Of a DNA stretch of 64,000 nt, positions 35,259 to 44,604 are shown piece after piece; positions within the stretch are counted from its first letter, which is position 1, and the number at the start of each line of letters is the position of its first letter. Both the position numbers and the translations under genes were made by a program. Below the pieces are notes generated by a model. The model was given only the letters and a program-made list of their open reading frames with translations, searched no databases and was not told the DNA's origin. The stretch comes from Oceanisphaera avium (GTDB lineage: Bacteria > Pseudomonadota > Gammaproteobacteria > Enterobacterales > Aeromonadaceae), in contig NZ_CP021376.1 of NCBI RefSeq assembly GCF_002157875.1, positions 930,001 through 994,000 of the forward strand, written 5' to 3'.

Positions 35259-36131
35259 TTACCCGCCGACAATTTCTCCACCATTCACATGGATCACTTG
35301 CCCAGTTACGTAGCTGGCATCTTCACTGGCTAAATATAAATACGCAGGCGCGACTTCATTGGGCTGGCCGGCGCGCCCCATGGGGGAGTTTTTACCAAAT
35401 GTTTCAATTTCTTCTGGGCTAAAAGACGCTACGATTAATGGCGTCCAAATTGGCCCTGGGGCCACGCCATTAACACGTATCCCCTTTTCTGAGCCGGATA
35501 AGTTATTAGCCAGCGCCCGCGTGAAGGACAAAATAGCGCCTTTAGTGGCGGCATAGTCTATTAAATGATCACTGCCGCGATACGCCGTAATAGAGGTGGT
35601 GTTTATAATGCTGGCGCCCTTAGATAAATGGGGCAGCGCGAATTTGCTTAACCAAAAATGCGGATAAAAATTAGTCTGTACGGTGCGCTCCAGTTGTTCG
35701 GTGGTAATATCCGTTAGCGAGACTTGCTCTACTTGAGTGCCAGCATTATTAATTAATATATCTAAGCGCCCAAACTCAGCTAGCGTTTTATCAATAAGCT
35801 GTTTGCAGTGTTCTTCTTTTGATAAATCCCCTGCTACTAATACACAGCGGCGCTGATAGCGCTCTACATGCTGCTGAGTGGCCTTGGCATCTTCATGCTC
35901 ACATAAATAGCTAGCAACAATATTGGCTCCTTCTTTAGCGAATAAAATAGCCACCGCTTGGCCAATACCACTGTCGGCACCGGTTATCAGCGCCACTTTG
36001 CCCGCCAACTTGCCATTTGGATACTCTTTAGGCAGTACTTGTGGCTGAGGATCTTGCGCGTGCTGCGAGCCCGGTAAGTCTTGCTGTTGTTGAGGAAAAG
36101 GGGGATTTGATGATGAGTGATGCTGGCTCAT
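35259..36131 (-). CDS. SDR family oxidoreductase (YghA-like)
   Basis: A 290-aa short-chain dehydrogenase with a Gln/Pro-rich N-terminal tail of about 40 residues, as in the YghA/YhdF stress group. NAD(P) motif is GADSGIGQAVAIL; the NNAG motif is LINNAGTQVEQV; the catalytic Ser is in NTTSITAYRGS and Tyr-Lys in IDYAATKGAILSF. C-terminus has PGPIWTPLIVASF and VTGQVIHVNGGEIVGG. The substrate is unknown. It has its own terminator, separate from the cas genes. Confidence 0.87.
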   Translation of the reverse strand: MSQHHSSSNPPFPQQQQDLPGSQHAQDPQPQVLPKEYPNGKLAGKVALITGADSGIGQAVAILFAKEGANIVASYLCEHEDAKATQQHVERYQRRCVLVAGDLSKEEHCKQLIDKTLAEFGRLDILINNAGTQVEQVSLTDITTEQLERTVQTNFYPHFWLSKFALPHLSKGASIINTTSITAYRGSDHLIDYAATKGAILSFTRALANNLSGSEKGIRVNGVAPGPIWTPLIVASFSPEEIETFGKNSPMGRAGQPNEVAPAYLYLASEDASYVTGQVIHVNGGEIVGG

Positions 36132-36363
36132 AATGGCTCCTCTTATACAATAAGCGTGAATAACAAGGCAGACTGAGTTTATTGTCTACTTTGATTAAGC
36201 TTTAGCATAGTATGAGTCCGGTGCATGTGCGCCTTAGCACTGGTTCTTTAAAGCACCATAGTGATAAATATCTGTATAAAACAGCAGAAAACGCTAAATT
36301 TTAGGAGTAGCATAAGGTAAGCTTATATAAATACGCATTTTGCATACCCCTTTGAGGCTAACG

Positions 36364-37452
36364 ATGTTTTTTAGCGCGCACAAGAAAAAATCCCAGCTAT
36401 TAAGCCAGCAGTTATTGAGTACCCAACAAGAATTAATAGCCCTACAACAAGAAAATACCGAGCTTAAACAGCGCCTTCGTCAAGATGACACTGCTTTGAC
36501 TGACACTCAAAATAAGCTGCATTTGAGTGAGCAACTGATGGCAGGGTTGAGCCAATTTGGCCGCTCACTGTCTGAGCTTAAAAGCTCATTTTCAGACTTA
36601 TCAAGCATGCTGGGCACGCGCCGCGATGAAGCCCTGACCACGCGCGATGAGTCTTCTCATATGCGCGACGGCATGCAAGGGCTAGTGAAACAATTAAATG
36701 AAGCCCGTAGCCACGCGTTAGACTCTTCACAAAAAATGAACTCACTGGAAACGGAAACCAATGGCATTGCCGACTTAGTTAATGTGATTGATGGCGTATC
36801 TGATCAAACTTCACTGTTAGCTCTTAATGCCAGCATTGAAGCAGCGCGGGCTGGCGAGCATGGCCGTGGTTTTAGTGTGGTCGCCACCGAAGTGCGCAAT
36901 TTAGCCTCTCGCACGGGCGAGGCGACAAAAGAAATTGAAGAAGTCATTGCCCGAATTCGTAACCAAACCATCGCTGTGGCGGGCGTTAGTCGCGAAAATA
37001 GCGTAGAAATGGAGCAACTGGCAGGCGAGGCAGAGTCGGCACGGCTGCGCTTACTTAATTTAATTGAGTTAGCCAATACCTCATCTAGTGCCTTAGATGA
37101 AGCGGCGGTGCTTTCAGAAATTGAGTTAGCAAATTTAGAAGAATTAGAAATTAAGCTCACCGTTTATCAAATTTTATCGGGCTTATCTGATACCCAAGCC
37201 GAGGCGCTACCTGATGAAACGCAATGTCAGTTAGGACAATGGTATTACCAAGGCAGTGGCGCTAAACACTACAGTGGGCGTTTAGATTTTGCCGCTATCG
37301 AAGCACCGCATCGTTTAGTCCATGTATATGCTAAACAAGCGGTTAAGGCGCATCATGAACAGCGTGGCCAAGAGGCACTGACGGCGCTATTAGCCATGGA
37401 AAGTAATAATTTAGATGTAATGACGAAATTGCGCCGCCTGATTAATGCTTAA
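36364..37452 (+). CDS. Soluble methyl-accepting chemotaxis protein with C-terminal CZB domain
   Basis: A 362-aa cytoplasmic receptor with no transmembrane segment. Residues about 10-75 form a coiled coil. The conserved signalling tip region ([40 protein letters not shown]) is at about 140-190. The C-terminus has the zinc-binding CZB pattern: [12 protein letters not shown], then [19 protein letters not shown], with the Cys-His-His-His ligands. Similar TlpD-type receptors sense zinc-linked or redox stress. ATG 36364 is preferred to an in-frame TTG at 36340 as TGAGG precedes it. Confidence 0.87.
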   Translation: MFFSAHKKKSQLLSQQLLSTQQELIALQQENTELKQRLRQDDTALTDTQNKLHLSEQLMAGLSQFGRSLSELKSSFSDLSSMLGTRRDEALTTRDESSHMRDGMQGLVKQLNEARSHALDSSQKMNSLETETNGIADLVNVIDGVSDQTSLLALNASIEAARAGEHGRGFSVVATEVRNLASRTGEATKEIEEVIARIRNQTIAVAGVSRENSVEMEQLAGEAESARLRLLNLIELANTSSSALDEAAVLSEIELANLEELEIKLTVYQILSGLSDTQAEALPDETQCQLGQWYYQGSGAKHYSGRLDFAAIEAPHRLVHVYAKQAVKAHHEQRGQEALTALLAMESNNLDVMTKLRRLINA

Positions 37453-37506
37453 GCAATACAGCAGCAAGTCATTCGCTAAAAAACAATGAAGTTAAAGGCA
37501 AAACCA

Positions 37507-37953
37507 GATCCTGATTTTCATCAGGATGACGGCATAAAGCAGACATAGTGCTAAGTTGGGTCTTACCAGACGTGCTCCGATACCTCGCTCTGTGTTTAAA
37601 GTCTAAATACTAACACGAGATCCTGATTTTCATCAGAATGACGGCATAAAGCAGACACAGTGCTAAGTTGGGTCTTACCAGACGTGCTCCGATACCTCGC
37701 TCTGTGTTTTAAGTCTAAAACTAAGGCGAGATCCTGATTTTCATCAGGATGACGGCATAAAGCAGACATAGTGCTAAGTTGGGTCTTACCAGACGTGCTC
37801 CGATACCTCGCTTTGTGTTTTAAGTCTAAATACTAACACGAGATCCTGATTTTCATCAGATGACGATAGTGAGACAGATATAGCGCTTGGCCGTCTTACC
37901 GGACGTGTTCCGGTATCTCGCTTTGTGTTTAACAAAACTAAGATGACGGCAAT
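37507..37953. repeat. Four tandem copies of a 112-bp intergenic repeat
   Basis: Copies begin GATCCTGATTTTCATCA at 37507, 37619, 37730 and 37842 (steps of 112, 111, 112 bp). Each has a hairpin TCCTGA/TCAGGA at the head and a motif ending TCCGATACCTCGC. In copy 4 the latter is a perfect stem, TACCGGA/TCCGGTA with a 5-nt loop, and copy 4 is the most diverged. Copies 1 to 3 differ at only a few bases. No credible ORF. Similar 'AGATCCTGA...TCAGGATGACGG' elements are widespread intergenic repeats in proteobacteria. Confidence 0.85.
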
Positions 37954-37956
37954 AAA

Positions 37957-37985
37957 AAACACCGCCTGCAAGGGCGGTGTTTTAA
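37957..37985. terminator. Hairpin terminator before htpX
   Basis: AAACACCGCC (37957-37966) pairs with GGCGGTGTTT (37973-37982) across 6 nt, flanked by A and T runs, between the repeat block and the htpX stop. Confidence 0.85.
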
Positions 37986-38031
37986 TAGAGTGTTACTGGG
38001 TTATGTTTTCTCTACCCTTTAGTCTTCACGC

Positions 38032-38901
38032 TTACAAATTACGCAGGCTTTGAATGCGTTTTTCTAATGGCGGGTGGCTCATAAATAATTCGCTGCTACC
38101 GCGGCCAGTAATACCAAATGCCGCTAACGAGCCTTCTAGCTCGGCTTGTGAGCCTTGACCAAGGCGCTGCAAGGCCGCAATCATTTTATCTTTGCCCACT
38201 AATCGCGCCGAGCCTTCATCAGCACGGTATTCTCGATAGCGGCTAAACCACATTACAATCAGGGACGCGAGCATGCCAAACACCAGCTCTAAGACCATGA
38301 CCACGCCAAAATAAGCGATGCCGCCTAAGCCGCCGCCCTCTTCATTATCACGACTCATGGCGCTGCTAATTAGGTTGGCAATAATGCGGGCAAAGAACAT
38401 AACAAAGGTATTCACCACCCCCTGTAATAGCGTCATGGTGACCATGTCACCATTAGCAATATGGCTAACTTCATGGGCAAGTACGGCTTCGGCTTCATCA
38501 CGGCTCATGCTATACATTAGGCCACTTGATACCGCCACTAATGAGCTATTACGACTAGCACCCGTGGCAAAGGCATTCATATCGGGCGAGTCATAAATAC
38601 CCACTTCTGGCATACCGATGCCGGCTTGTTGAGCTTGGCGCGTTACGGTGGTGAGTAGCCAATGCTCTAGTTCGTTGCGGGGCTGATCAATAATTTGCAC
38701 ATTGTACGCGCGCTTGGCCATCCACTTAGAAATCAGCAGTGAGATAAATGCACCACCAAAACCAAATACGGCACAAAATACCAATAACCCCCCTATGCTG
38801 CTACGGTCAATGCCTAGCATAGAAAACACTATGTTCAGCACCACACCCAATACCAGCACCACGGCAAGGTTAGTGGCAATAAACAATATAATACGCTTCA
38901 T
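38032..38901 (-). CDS. htpX: Membrane zinc metalloprotease HtpX
   Basis: A 289-aa inner-membrane heat-shock protease that removes misfolded membrane proteins. Two N-terminal transmembrane helices ([38 protein letters not shown]), the zinc motif [13 protein letters not shown] at about residue 140, two further helices ([20 protein letters not shown]) and the third ligand in [14 protein letters not shown] are in place. The C-terminus ends [21 protein letters not shown]. AAAGGGAAAG precedes ATG 38901. Confidence 0.96.
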   Translation of the reverse strand: MKRIILFIATNLAVVLVLGVVLNIVFSMLGIDRSSIGGLLVFCAVFGFGGAFISLLISKWMAKRAYNVQIIDQPRNELEHWLLTTVTRQAQQAGIGMPEVGIYDSPDMNAFATGASRNSSLVAVSSGLMYSMSRDEAEAVLAHEVSHIANGDMVTMTLLQGVVNTFVMFFARIIANLISSAMSRDNEEGGGLGGIAYFGVVMVLELVFGMLASLIVMWFSRYREYRADEGSARLVGKDKMIAALQRLGQGSQAELEGSLAAFGITGRGSSELFMSHPPLEKRIQSLRNL

Positions 38902-38991
38902 ACTTTCCCTTTATATTAAAAGTCTAACTCTATAATGGGGCCGCGTGCCCCTTTTTCAAGCGCAGATTATGGCTTATAACGCGCCTTTCGC

Positions 38992-39684
38992 CTATATGGG
39001 AGCCGAGCTTAATGGCGAAATATCGATAAAATCAGCCCCTTTTTGATGCGCATTATTGGCTAACCAAGGAATCTCCCCCAATAATGGGGCCTTAATACGC
39101 TGAGTTAAGGTATCTATGTTGGCTTTTACTTGCGCCATATTAGGGTCAATATGATTAATCACCCAGCCGGCTACTGCTAAGCCATCATTTTCAATGGCCT
39201 CTAAGCTCAGTAAGGCATGATTAATACACCCCAAGCGCAGTCCCACCACTAGAATGACCGGCAATTGCTCATCTTTAACCCAGTCTGATAGATAATGTTG
39301 CTCATTAATGGGTAAGCGCCAGCCCCCCGCCCCTTCAATAAATATCCACTCTACCGCGTGTTGACTAAGACTTGCTAAGTCGCGACTGAGGCGAGTGCAA
39401 CAAATTGTCCTATTGCTTTGCCGTGCGGCGATATGCGGCGCAATAGCGGGCGCAAATGCATAAGGGTTATGCAACTTATAAGGCAGTGAAATGGAAGAGT
39501 GGGCTTGCAGTGTGAGGGCATCGCTGTTTTTAAGCTCACCGCCAATATGCTCACAGCCAGAGGCAATGGGTTTAAAACCCAGTACCGTATCGCCCGCTTT
39601 AGTCGCGGCTTGCATTAGCGCTTGGGTGACAAAGGTTTTGCCCACTTCAGTGTCGGTACCGGTAATAAAAAAGCGCTTAACCAT
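38992..39684 (-). CDS. bioD: Dethiobiotin synthetase BioD
   Basis: A 230-aa ATP-dependent carboxylase that closes the ureido ring of dethiobiotin. It starts MVKRFFITGTDTEVGKTFVT, with the P-loop at residues 9-17; FKPIASGCE, FIEGAGGWRLPINEQ and VILVVGLRLGCINHALL follow. ATG 39684 overlaps the bioC stop by 8 nt. The longer in-frame extension upstream lies within bioC and is not used. Last gene of bioB-F-C-D. Confidence 0.94.
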   Translation of the reverse strand: MVKRFFITGTDTEVGKTFVTQALMQAATKAGDTVLGFKPIASGCEHIGGELKNSDALTLQAHSSISLPYKLHNPYAFAPAIAPHIAARQSNRTICCTRLSRDLASLSQHAVEWIFIEGAGGWRLPINEQHYLSDWVKDEQLPVILVVGLRLGCINHALLSLEAIENDGLAVAGWVINHIDPNMAQVKANIDTLTQRIKAPLLGEIPWLANNAHQKGADFIDISPLSSAPI

Positions 39685-40528
39685 AAACCACTCCATAAGC
39701 CAGTTGATATTCGGCCACACACTGACCTTTTTCATTCCGCGGATAGGTGGCATTAAGCTGTTGCCAGCGCGCTTTACCCAATAAGCCGCTGGCACGGCTA
39801 GCATTTACCCGATTGGCGCCTATCCCTTTAAGAGCATGCAATAATGACTTTAAATCACTAAAGGTCAGGTGCTCCCACTGATAATCGCAGTGCCACCGCT
39901 TACCTGTATTTTCCAAATCGTGGGTTAATTGTTGACGGCTTATAAAATGATTAATGGGACTGGCTAAACTCTGTGCTTGCCAGCACTTGGCCAAGTTTGC
40001 CAAGCTGCCCTCTACTAAGGTGGCAAAAACTAAGACGCCGCCCGGTTTAAGACACCGGCTCCAGTTCGCCAACCAGGCAGTGGAGTCTTGGCTCCACTGC
40101 ATACATAAATTAGCAAAAATAAAGTCCAGGCTGTGCTTGGCAAAGACTACCGTGTCCATATCGGCACATAATCGGATAAGGTTCGCCTCTTCGCCTAGCT
40201 TAAGGCGCGCTTGTTGCAACATAGCGGGCGATAAGTCGAGCGCAAAAACTTGCTCGGCCCGCGCGTTAAGCTGGGGTAGAAACCAGCCACTGCCACAGCC
40301 CAAATCAAGCCCAGTTGCCACAGTGGGTGGCAAAATATGGCTTAATTTCGCTAATAAGACATTGCCGGTGCGTTGCTGCAGCTTATTATTCTGCTCATAG
40401 CTATGTGCCGCGCGGCTAAACGCCGTCGCCACTTGGCTTTTATTAATCATCGGTAGTGGATGGATGAGCGAGCTAGCTTCTGGCGCTGGAGCCTGACTAG
40501 ACACATGTTCATAAGCTAAACAGTCCAT
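39677..40528 (-). CDS. bioC: Malonyl-ACP O-methyltransferase BioC
   Basis: A 283-aa SAM-dependent methyltransferase that starts biotin synthesis by masking the malonyl carboxylate. Core blocks: INKSQVATAFSRAAHSYEQN, ATGLDLGCGSGWFLPQL (SAM site), FALDLSPAMLQQAR, DFIFANLCMQWSQD and LKSLLHALKGIGANRVNASR. The ATG at 40528 after AAGGGA is chosen; it adds about 25 residues before the conserved INKSQVA block, and a start at that inner Met is also possible. 58 bp after bioF. Confidence 0.92.
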   Translation of the reverse strand: MDCLAYEHVSSQAPAPEASSLIHPLPMINKSQVATAFSRAAHSYEQNNKLQQRTGNVLLAKLSHILPPTVATGLDLGCGSGWFLPQLNARAEQVFALDLSPAMLQQARLKLGEEANLIRLCADMDTVVFAKHSLDFIFANLCMQWSQDSTAWLANWSRCLKPGGVLVFATLVEGSLANLAKCWQAQSLASPINHFISRQQLTHDLENTGKRWHCDYQWEHLTFSDLKSLLHALKGIGANRVNASRASGLLGKARWQQLNATYPRNEKGQCVAEYQLAYGVVYG

Positions 40529-40586
40529 AACATCCCTTGCATAAAATACCTCAACCCTATCTCGTTTCATTTCGTTTTAGACAGAT

Positions 40587-41721
40587 TTAGACACAGCGTT
40601 CTAACGCCACTAGCAAGGCATCAATGTCTGCCAAGGTATGAGCCGCCGTTAACGTGATACGTAATCTGGCGGTGTTAGCGGGCACGGTAGGTGGGCGTAT
40701 GGCGCCAACCCAACAGCCAAGATCACGCAATTGCTGACTAAGACCCATGACTTTTTGCTCATCACCCACCACTAGCGGTTGAATCGCTGTGTATGATGGC
40801 ATAAGTGAAAAGGGTAAGTGTGTTGCGCCGGCTCGAAAATACTGGATCAGATCCTGCAAGTGAGCACGTTTACTGTCGCTCGCGCGCGCCACTCGCACGG
40901 CCGCTAAAATCGCTGCCGCTTGAGGGGAGGCAAATGGGTACTGTAAATATAGCCGCGCGCATGGTTAATTAAATACTCTTTCAGCGCGCGATTCCCCCGA
41001 TAAAAGCACCACTAACGCCTAATGCCTTACCAAAGGTCCCCATATGAATATGAACCTTATTAGCACTGACTTCTTGTGCGCTTAAGGTACCGCGCCCTTC
41101 CTTTCCTAGTACGCCTAAACCATGGGCATCATCAATCATTAACCAATTTTGGCTATGCGCAGCAAGTTGGCTTAAGCCTTGCCAGTCGCCTTGGTCGCCG
41201 TCCATGCTAAACACGCCCTCTGAGATAATGAGTCCGGCGTGGGGTTTGAGCTTAGCCGCTAACGCCGCCATGTCATTATGAGCAAAACGCTGCATCTTAG
41301 CGGGGCTGAGCGCGCCGGCTTCTTGCAGTGAGGCATGGTTAAGACGGTCTTGCCACACCGTATGCGCTTTGGTGAGTAAGGCATGAATAAGCGCTTGGTT
41401 GGCAGCAAAGCCCGAGCTAAACAGTAATACCGCTTCTACTCCCAACCAGTCGGCTAGTTCACTTTCAAGCTCTCGATGAATGGCGTGATGACCCACCACC
41501 AAAGGGGAAGCTTGTGCGCCCACGCCAAACTCAGCCGCCGCCGCTTGGGCGGCGTTGATCAGTTGCGGCGCTTGGCTTAAGCCTAAATAGTCATTACTGG
41601 CAAAGTTGAGGTAGGTGTTACCTTGGCTCACTAATTCGCGCCCACTCACCTTATCGATAACCGGTAAATACCGTCGCAAGCCCGCTGCTTCTCGCTCGGC
41701 CAAACTTAAATTAAAGGGCAT
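40587..41721 (-). CDS. bioF: 8-amino-7-oxononanoate synthase BioF (two frameshifts as assembled)
   Basis: PLP enzyme joining pimeloyl thioester and alanine in biotin synthesis. The first part (from MPFNLSLAEREAAGLRRYLP) carries SNDYLGLSQAPQ, LFSSGFAANQALIHALL, DRLNHASLQEAG, MIDDAHGLGVLGKEGRG and GTFGKALGVSGAFIGG, where the family lysine is in FGKALG. It breaks at a C run 40994-40998; the next frame gives NRALKEYLINHARGYIYST, then breaks again at a G run 40924-40927, after which the frame continues QAAAILAAVRVARASDSKR to the stop. One extra base at each run yields a 378-aa protein. PLP and substrate residues are intact. Confidence 0.85.
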
Positions 41722-41802
41722 ATTCTCACCTTATTTATTAACGTATTGCCGGTGATAATAGCTGTCAACGATAAGCGATCAGCCGTCGAGAATGGCAGCA
41801 CG

Positions 41803-41985
41803 AAGCCATACGTTCAACGCCGTACGCGATACGTTAACCACCAAATCCTCCTGTGTCAGTGCGAGGAGCGTAGCGACGCGGCAATCCATCGCACAAACGA
41901 CGATACGCTGACCGCTTTGCGTAACACCCAAACCGGTGTTTTTCTTTAACGTATGGCATCAGCGTTAAACGTACGGCGTATGACG
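41803..41985. repeat. Palindromic intergenic repeat cluster between bioF and bioB
   Basis: Contains GTGCGAGGAGCGTAGCGACG then CGGCAATCCATC (41860-41890), a widespread intergenic repeat motif, inside imperfect inverted copies of ACGCCGTACG...ATACGTTAA (41816-41837 and, reversed, 41946-41981, the latter with a 13-15 bp insertion). No ORF. It separates bioB and bioF by 275 bp in an otherwise tight operon. Confidence 0.6.
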
Positions 41986-41996
41986 GACAGCCGCCC

Positions 41997-43058
41997 TTAA
42001 ACTTCGTAATACAAAGCGGGCTCGGCTTGGGCGGCAATTTGCTCGTGCAACTCAATTTCCGTCATTTCATCCGGCTTTTGGCTAATACTTGAGTCTGGGT
42101 TTAAGCCACTGGGGCGAATACCTAAGCGTTTAAATAACTGCATATCGCTGTTTTCATCAGGATTGGGCGTGGTTAATAGTTTGCAGCCATAGAAGATAGA
42201 GTTAGCCCCCGCCATAAAACACATGGCTTGCATTTGATCGTTCATCTTTTCACGACCCGCCGATAAGCGCACATAGCTGTTAGGCATTAAAATTCTTGCC
42301 ACGGCAATGGTGCGAATAAAATCAAAGTCATCTAAGTCCGCTTGGTTTTCCATGGGCGTGCCTTTGACTTTGACTAGCATATTAATGGGCACACTTTCGG
42401 GCTGGCGCGGTAAATTCGCTAAAGATTGTAATAAACCGGCTCTATCATCCATGCTCTCACCCAAGCCCACAATGCCCCCCGAGCACACTTTCATGCCAGA
42501 GTTGCGCACATGTTCAAGGGTAGTGAGGCGATCGCTATAGGTGCGAGTAGTAATAATATCGCCATAAAACTCAGGGCTGGTATCCAGATTGTGGTTGTAG
42601 TAATCCAAACCGGCATCGGCGAGGCGCCCCGCTTGCGAGTCATCTAACATGCCAAGCGTCATGCAAGTTTCTAAGCCAAGAGATTTAACTTCTTGCACCA
42701 TTTTCACTAAATAAGGCATGTCGCGCTCTTTAGGATTGCGCCACGCCGCACCCATGCAAAAGCGACTCGAGCCATTAGCCTTAGCTTCTTTAGCCCGATT
42801 TAATACGGTCTCCATTTCCATTAAGCGCTCGGCTTCAAGGCCAGTGTTATAGCGCGCACTTTGCGGGCAGTATTTGCAATCTTCTGGGCAAGCGCCGGTT
42901 TTAATAGATAACAGCGTGCTAACTTGCACTTCGTTGGCATCAAAATGAGCGCGGTGTACTTGCTGAGCTTCAAATAACAAGTCAAATAAAGGGCGCTCAA
43001 ATAAAGCAAGCACTTGCTCACGACTAACTTGCTTAGGGCTCGATGGAGTGAGGCTCAT
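41997..43058 (-). CDS. bioB: Biotin synthase BioB
   Basis: A 353-aa radical SAM enzyme that inserts sulfur into dethiobiotin. The radical SAM motif is [17 protein letters not shown] at about residue 52. [51 protein letters not shown] and [20 protein letters not shown] are the family blocks that hold the second cluster ligands and substrate. Divergent from bioA across 126 bp with a likely BirA operator. Confidence 0.97.
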   Translation of the reverse strand: MSLTPSSPKQVSREQVLALFERPLFDLLFEAQQVHRAHFDANEVQVSTLLSIKTGACPEDCKYCPQSARYNTGLEAERLMEMETVLNRAKEAKANGSSRFCMGAAWRNPKERDMPYLVKMVQEVKSLGLETCMTLGMLDDSQAGRLADAGLDYYNHNLDTSPEFYGDIITTRTYSDRLTTLEHVRNSGMKVCSGGIVGLGESMDDRAGLLQSLANLPRQPESVPINMLVKVKGTPMENQADLDDFDFIRTIAVARILMPNSYVRLSAGREKMNDQMQAMCFMAGANSIFYGCKLLTTPNPDENSDMQLFKRLGIRPSGLNPDSSISQKPDEMTEIELHEQIAAQAEPALYYEV

Positions 43059-43140
43059 GCCAATTCCTTAAATAATAAGTACAGCTAACGCTGAGGAGAG
43101 AGATGATTTTTGGTTGGCTAGTTTAAGCTCCAATGTTAGC

Positions 43141-43173
43141 CTGTCAACCATAAACGCCCCTACACCTTTACGA
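43141..43173. promoter_or_regulatory. Likely BirA (biotin) operator between bioA and bioB
   Basis: CTGTCAACC, exactly 15 bp, then CCTTTACGA matches the known bio operator TTGTAAACC-N15-GGTTTACAA at 13 of 18 half-site bases. It lies in the bioA/bioB divergent promoter, 12 bp before the bioA ATG. Confidence 0.55.
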
Positions 43174-43184
43174 TTGATTACTTT

Positions 43185-44540
43185 ATGAGCAATGGCATTT
43201 CTAATAATACGCTTCCTTTTTCACGCCCTAACACCACAACCACGCCGCCTTCTGCCTTAACTAACACTGACTTTGATCGCGTGCATATGTGGCATCCTTA
43301 TACTTCGTTAACTCAGCCTTTGCCTTGTTATGAAGTGAGTCATGCCGAAGGAGTCTATTTAACATTAAGTGACGGGCGACACCTGATCGATGGCATGTCG
43401 TCATGGTGGTCTTGTTTACACGGCTATAATGTGCCCGAGCTAAATAGCGCCGCGCAGCAGCAATTAGCTAAGATGTCGCATGTCATGTTTGGTGGGCTAA
43501 CCCATGAGCCGGCCATAAATTTATGTCGGGTATTATGCGAAATTTTACCTCCCGGTCTTGATCGCTTTTTTTTAGCAGATTCTGGCTCGGTGTCGGTGGA
43601 AGTGGCGTTAAAAATGGCGATTCAATATTGGCACGGTAAAGGCACCCCCAAAACAGTATTTGCAGCGCTAAATAAGGGGTACCACGGTGATACCTTTGGC
43701 GCCATGAGTGTGTGCGATCCTAACGGCGGCATGCACAGTTTGTATCAAGGATTCTTGCCTGAACATGTGTTTATTGAAAGCCCTAAAAGTCGCTTTAACG
43801 ATGAATGGGATCCCGCCGATTTAGCGCCCTTAGAAGCCTTGTTGCAGGAACGTCATCATGAATTAGCCGCCTTAGTACTAGAGCCTATTGTGCAAGGCGC
43901 CGGTGGCATGTGTTTTTATCACCCTGAATACCTTAAAGGCGCACGAGCGTTATGCAGCCAGTATGATGTGCTGTTAATTGTCGATGAAATTGCCACCGGC
44001 TTTGGTCGCACCGGTAAGCTCTTTGCCTGCGAGTGGGCAGATATTAGCCCCGATATTATGTGTATTGGCAAAGCCCTCACGGGCGGTTATATGACGCTAG
44101 CAGCCACCATTACCAGTGAAAAAGTAGCGAATACCCTTTGTAATGGTCCAGCGGGCGTGCTGATGCATGGGCCCACGTTTATGGCCAATCCGCTGGCCTG
44201 CACGGTGGCTCTGGCTAGCCTCAATCTATTGCAGGCTTCTCCCTGGCAAAGTCGGGTTAGCGCAATTGAAACCCAGCTTAAAAAAGAGCTGGCGCCAGCC
44301 AAGCAACTCAGTGCGGTAAGTGAGGTAAGAGTATTAGGCGCCATTGGCGTTATTGAATTACACCAGCCATTAGAACTGGCTAAGGTACAAGCTCAGTTAG
44401 TAGCACAAGGGGTGTGGATCCGCCCCTTTGGCAAGCTGTTATATATTATGCCGCCTTATATTATTTCTAACGCCCAACTGAGTAAGCTTACCCACGCCAT
44501 GGTCCATGTCTGCGCCCAAGTGAGCGAACTAAACGTTTAA
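43185..44540 (+). CDS. bioA: Adenosylmethionine-8-amino-7-oxononanoate aminotransferase BioA
   Basis: A 451-aa class III aminotransferase converting KAPA to DAPA with SAM as amino donor. Begins after a variable tail with [20 protein letters not shown]. Key blocks: [74 protein letters not shown], and the PLP lysine in [34 protein letters not shown] near the C-terminus. It is the only rightward biotin gene. Confidence 0.97.
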   Translation: MSNGISNNTLPFSRPNTTTTPPSALTNTDFDRVHMWHPYTSLTQPLPCYEVSHAEGVYLTLSDGRHLIDGMSSWWSCLHGYNVPELNSAAQQQLAKMSHVMFGGLTHEPAINLCRVLCEILPPGLDRFFLADSGSVSVEVALKMAIQYWHGKGTPKTVFAALNKGYHGDTFGAMSVCDPNGGMHSLYQGFLPEHVFIESPKSRFNDEWDPADLAPLEALLQERHHELAALVLEPIVQGAGGMCFYHPEYLKGARALCSQYDVLLIVDEIATGFGRTGKLFACEWADISPDIMCIGKALTGGYMTLAATITSEKVANTLCNGPAGVLMHGPTFMANPLACTVALASLNLLQASPWQSRVSAIETQLKKELAPAKQLSAVSEVRVLGAIGVIELHQPLELAKVQAQLVAQGVWIRPFGKLLYIMPPYIISNAQLSKLTHAMVHVCAQVSELNV

Positions 44541-44554
44541 GTCACCTGTAATAA

Positions 44555-44580
44555 AAAAACCGAGCTTAAGCTCGGTTTTT
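44555..44580. terminator. Bidirectional terminator after bioA
   Basis: A perfect palindrome, AAAAACCGAGCTT and complement, lies between convergent bioA and the GGDEF gene. Confidence 0.88.
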
Positions 44581-44604
44581 ACAATCTTTTATGTCAAAAA
44601 CGCC

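Noticed and set aside
37786..37971. Short open frame across the 112-bp repeats
   Set aside because: It spans non-coding repeat copies and has no ribosome site or family resemblance.
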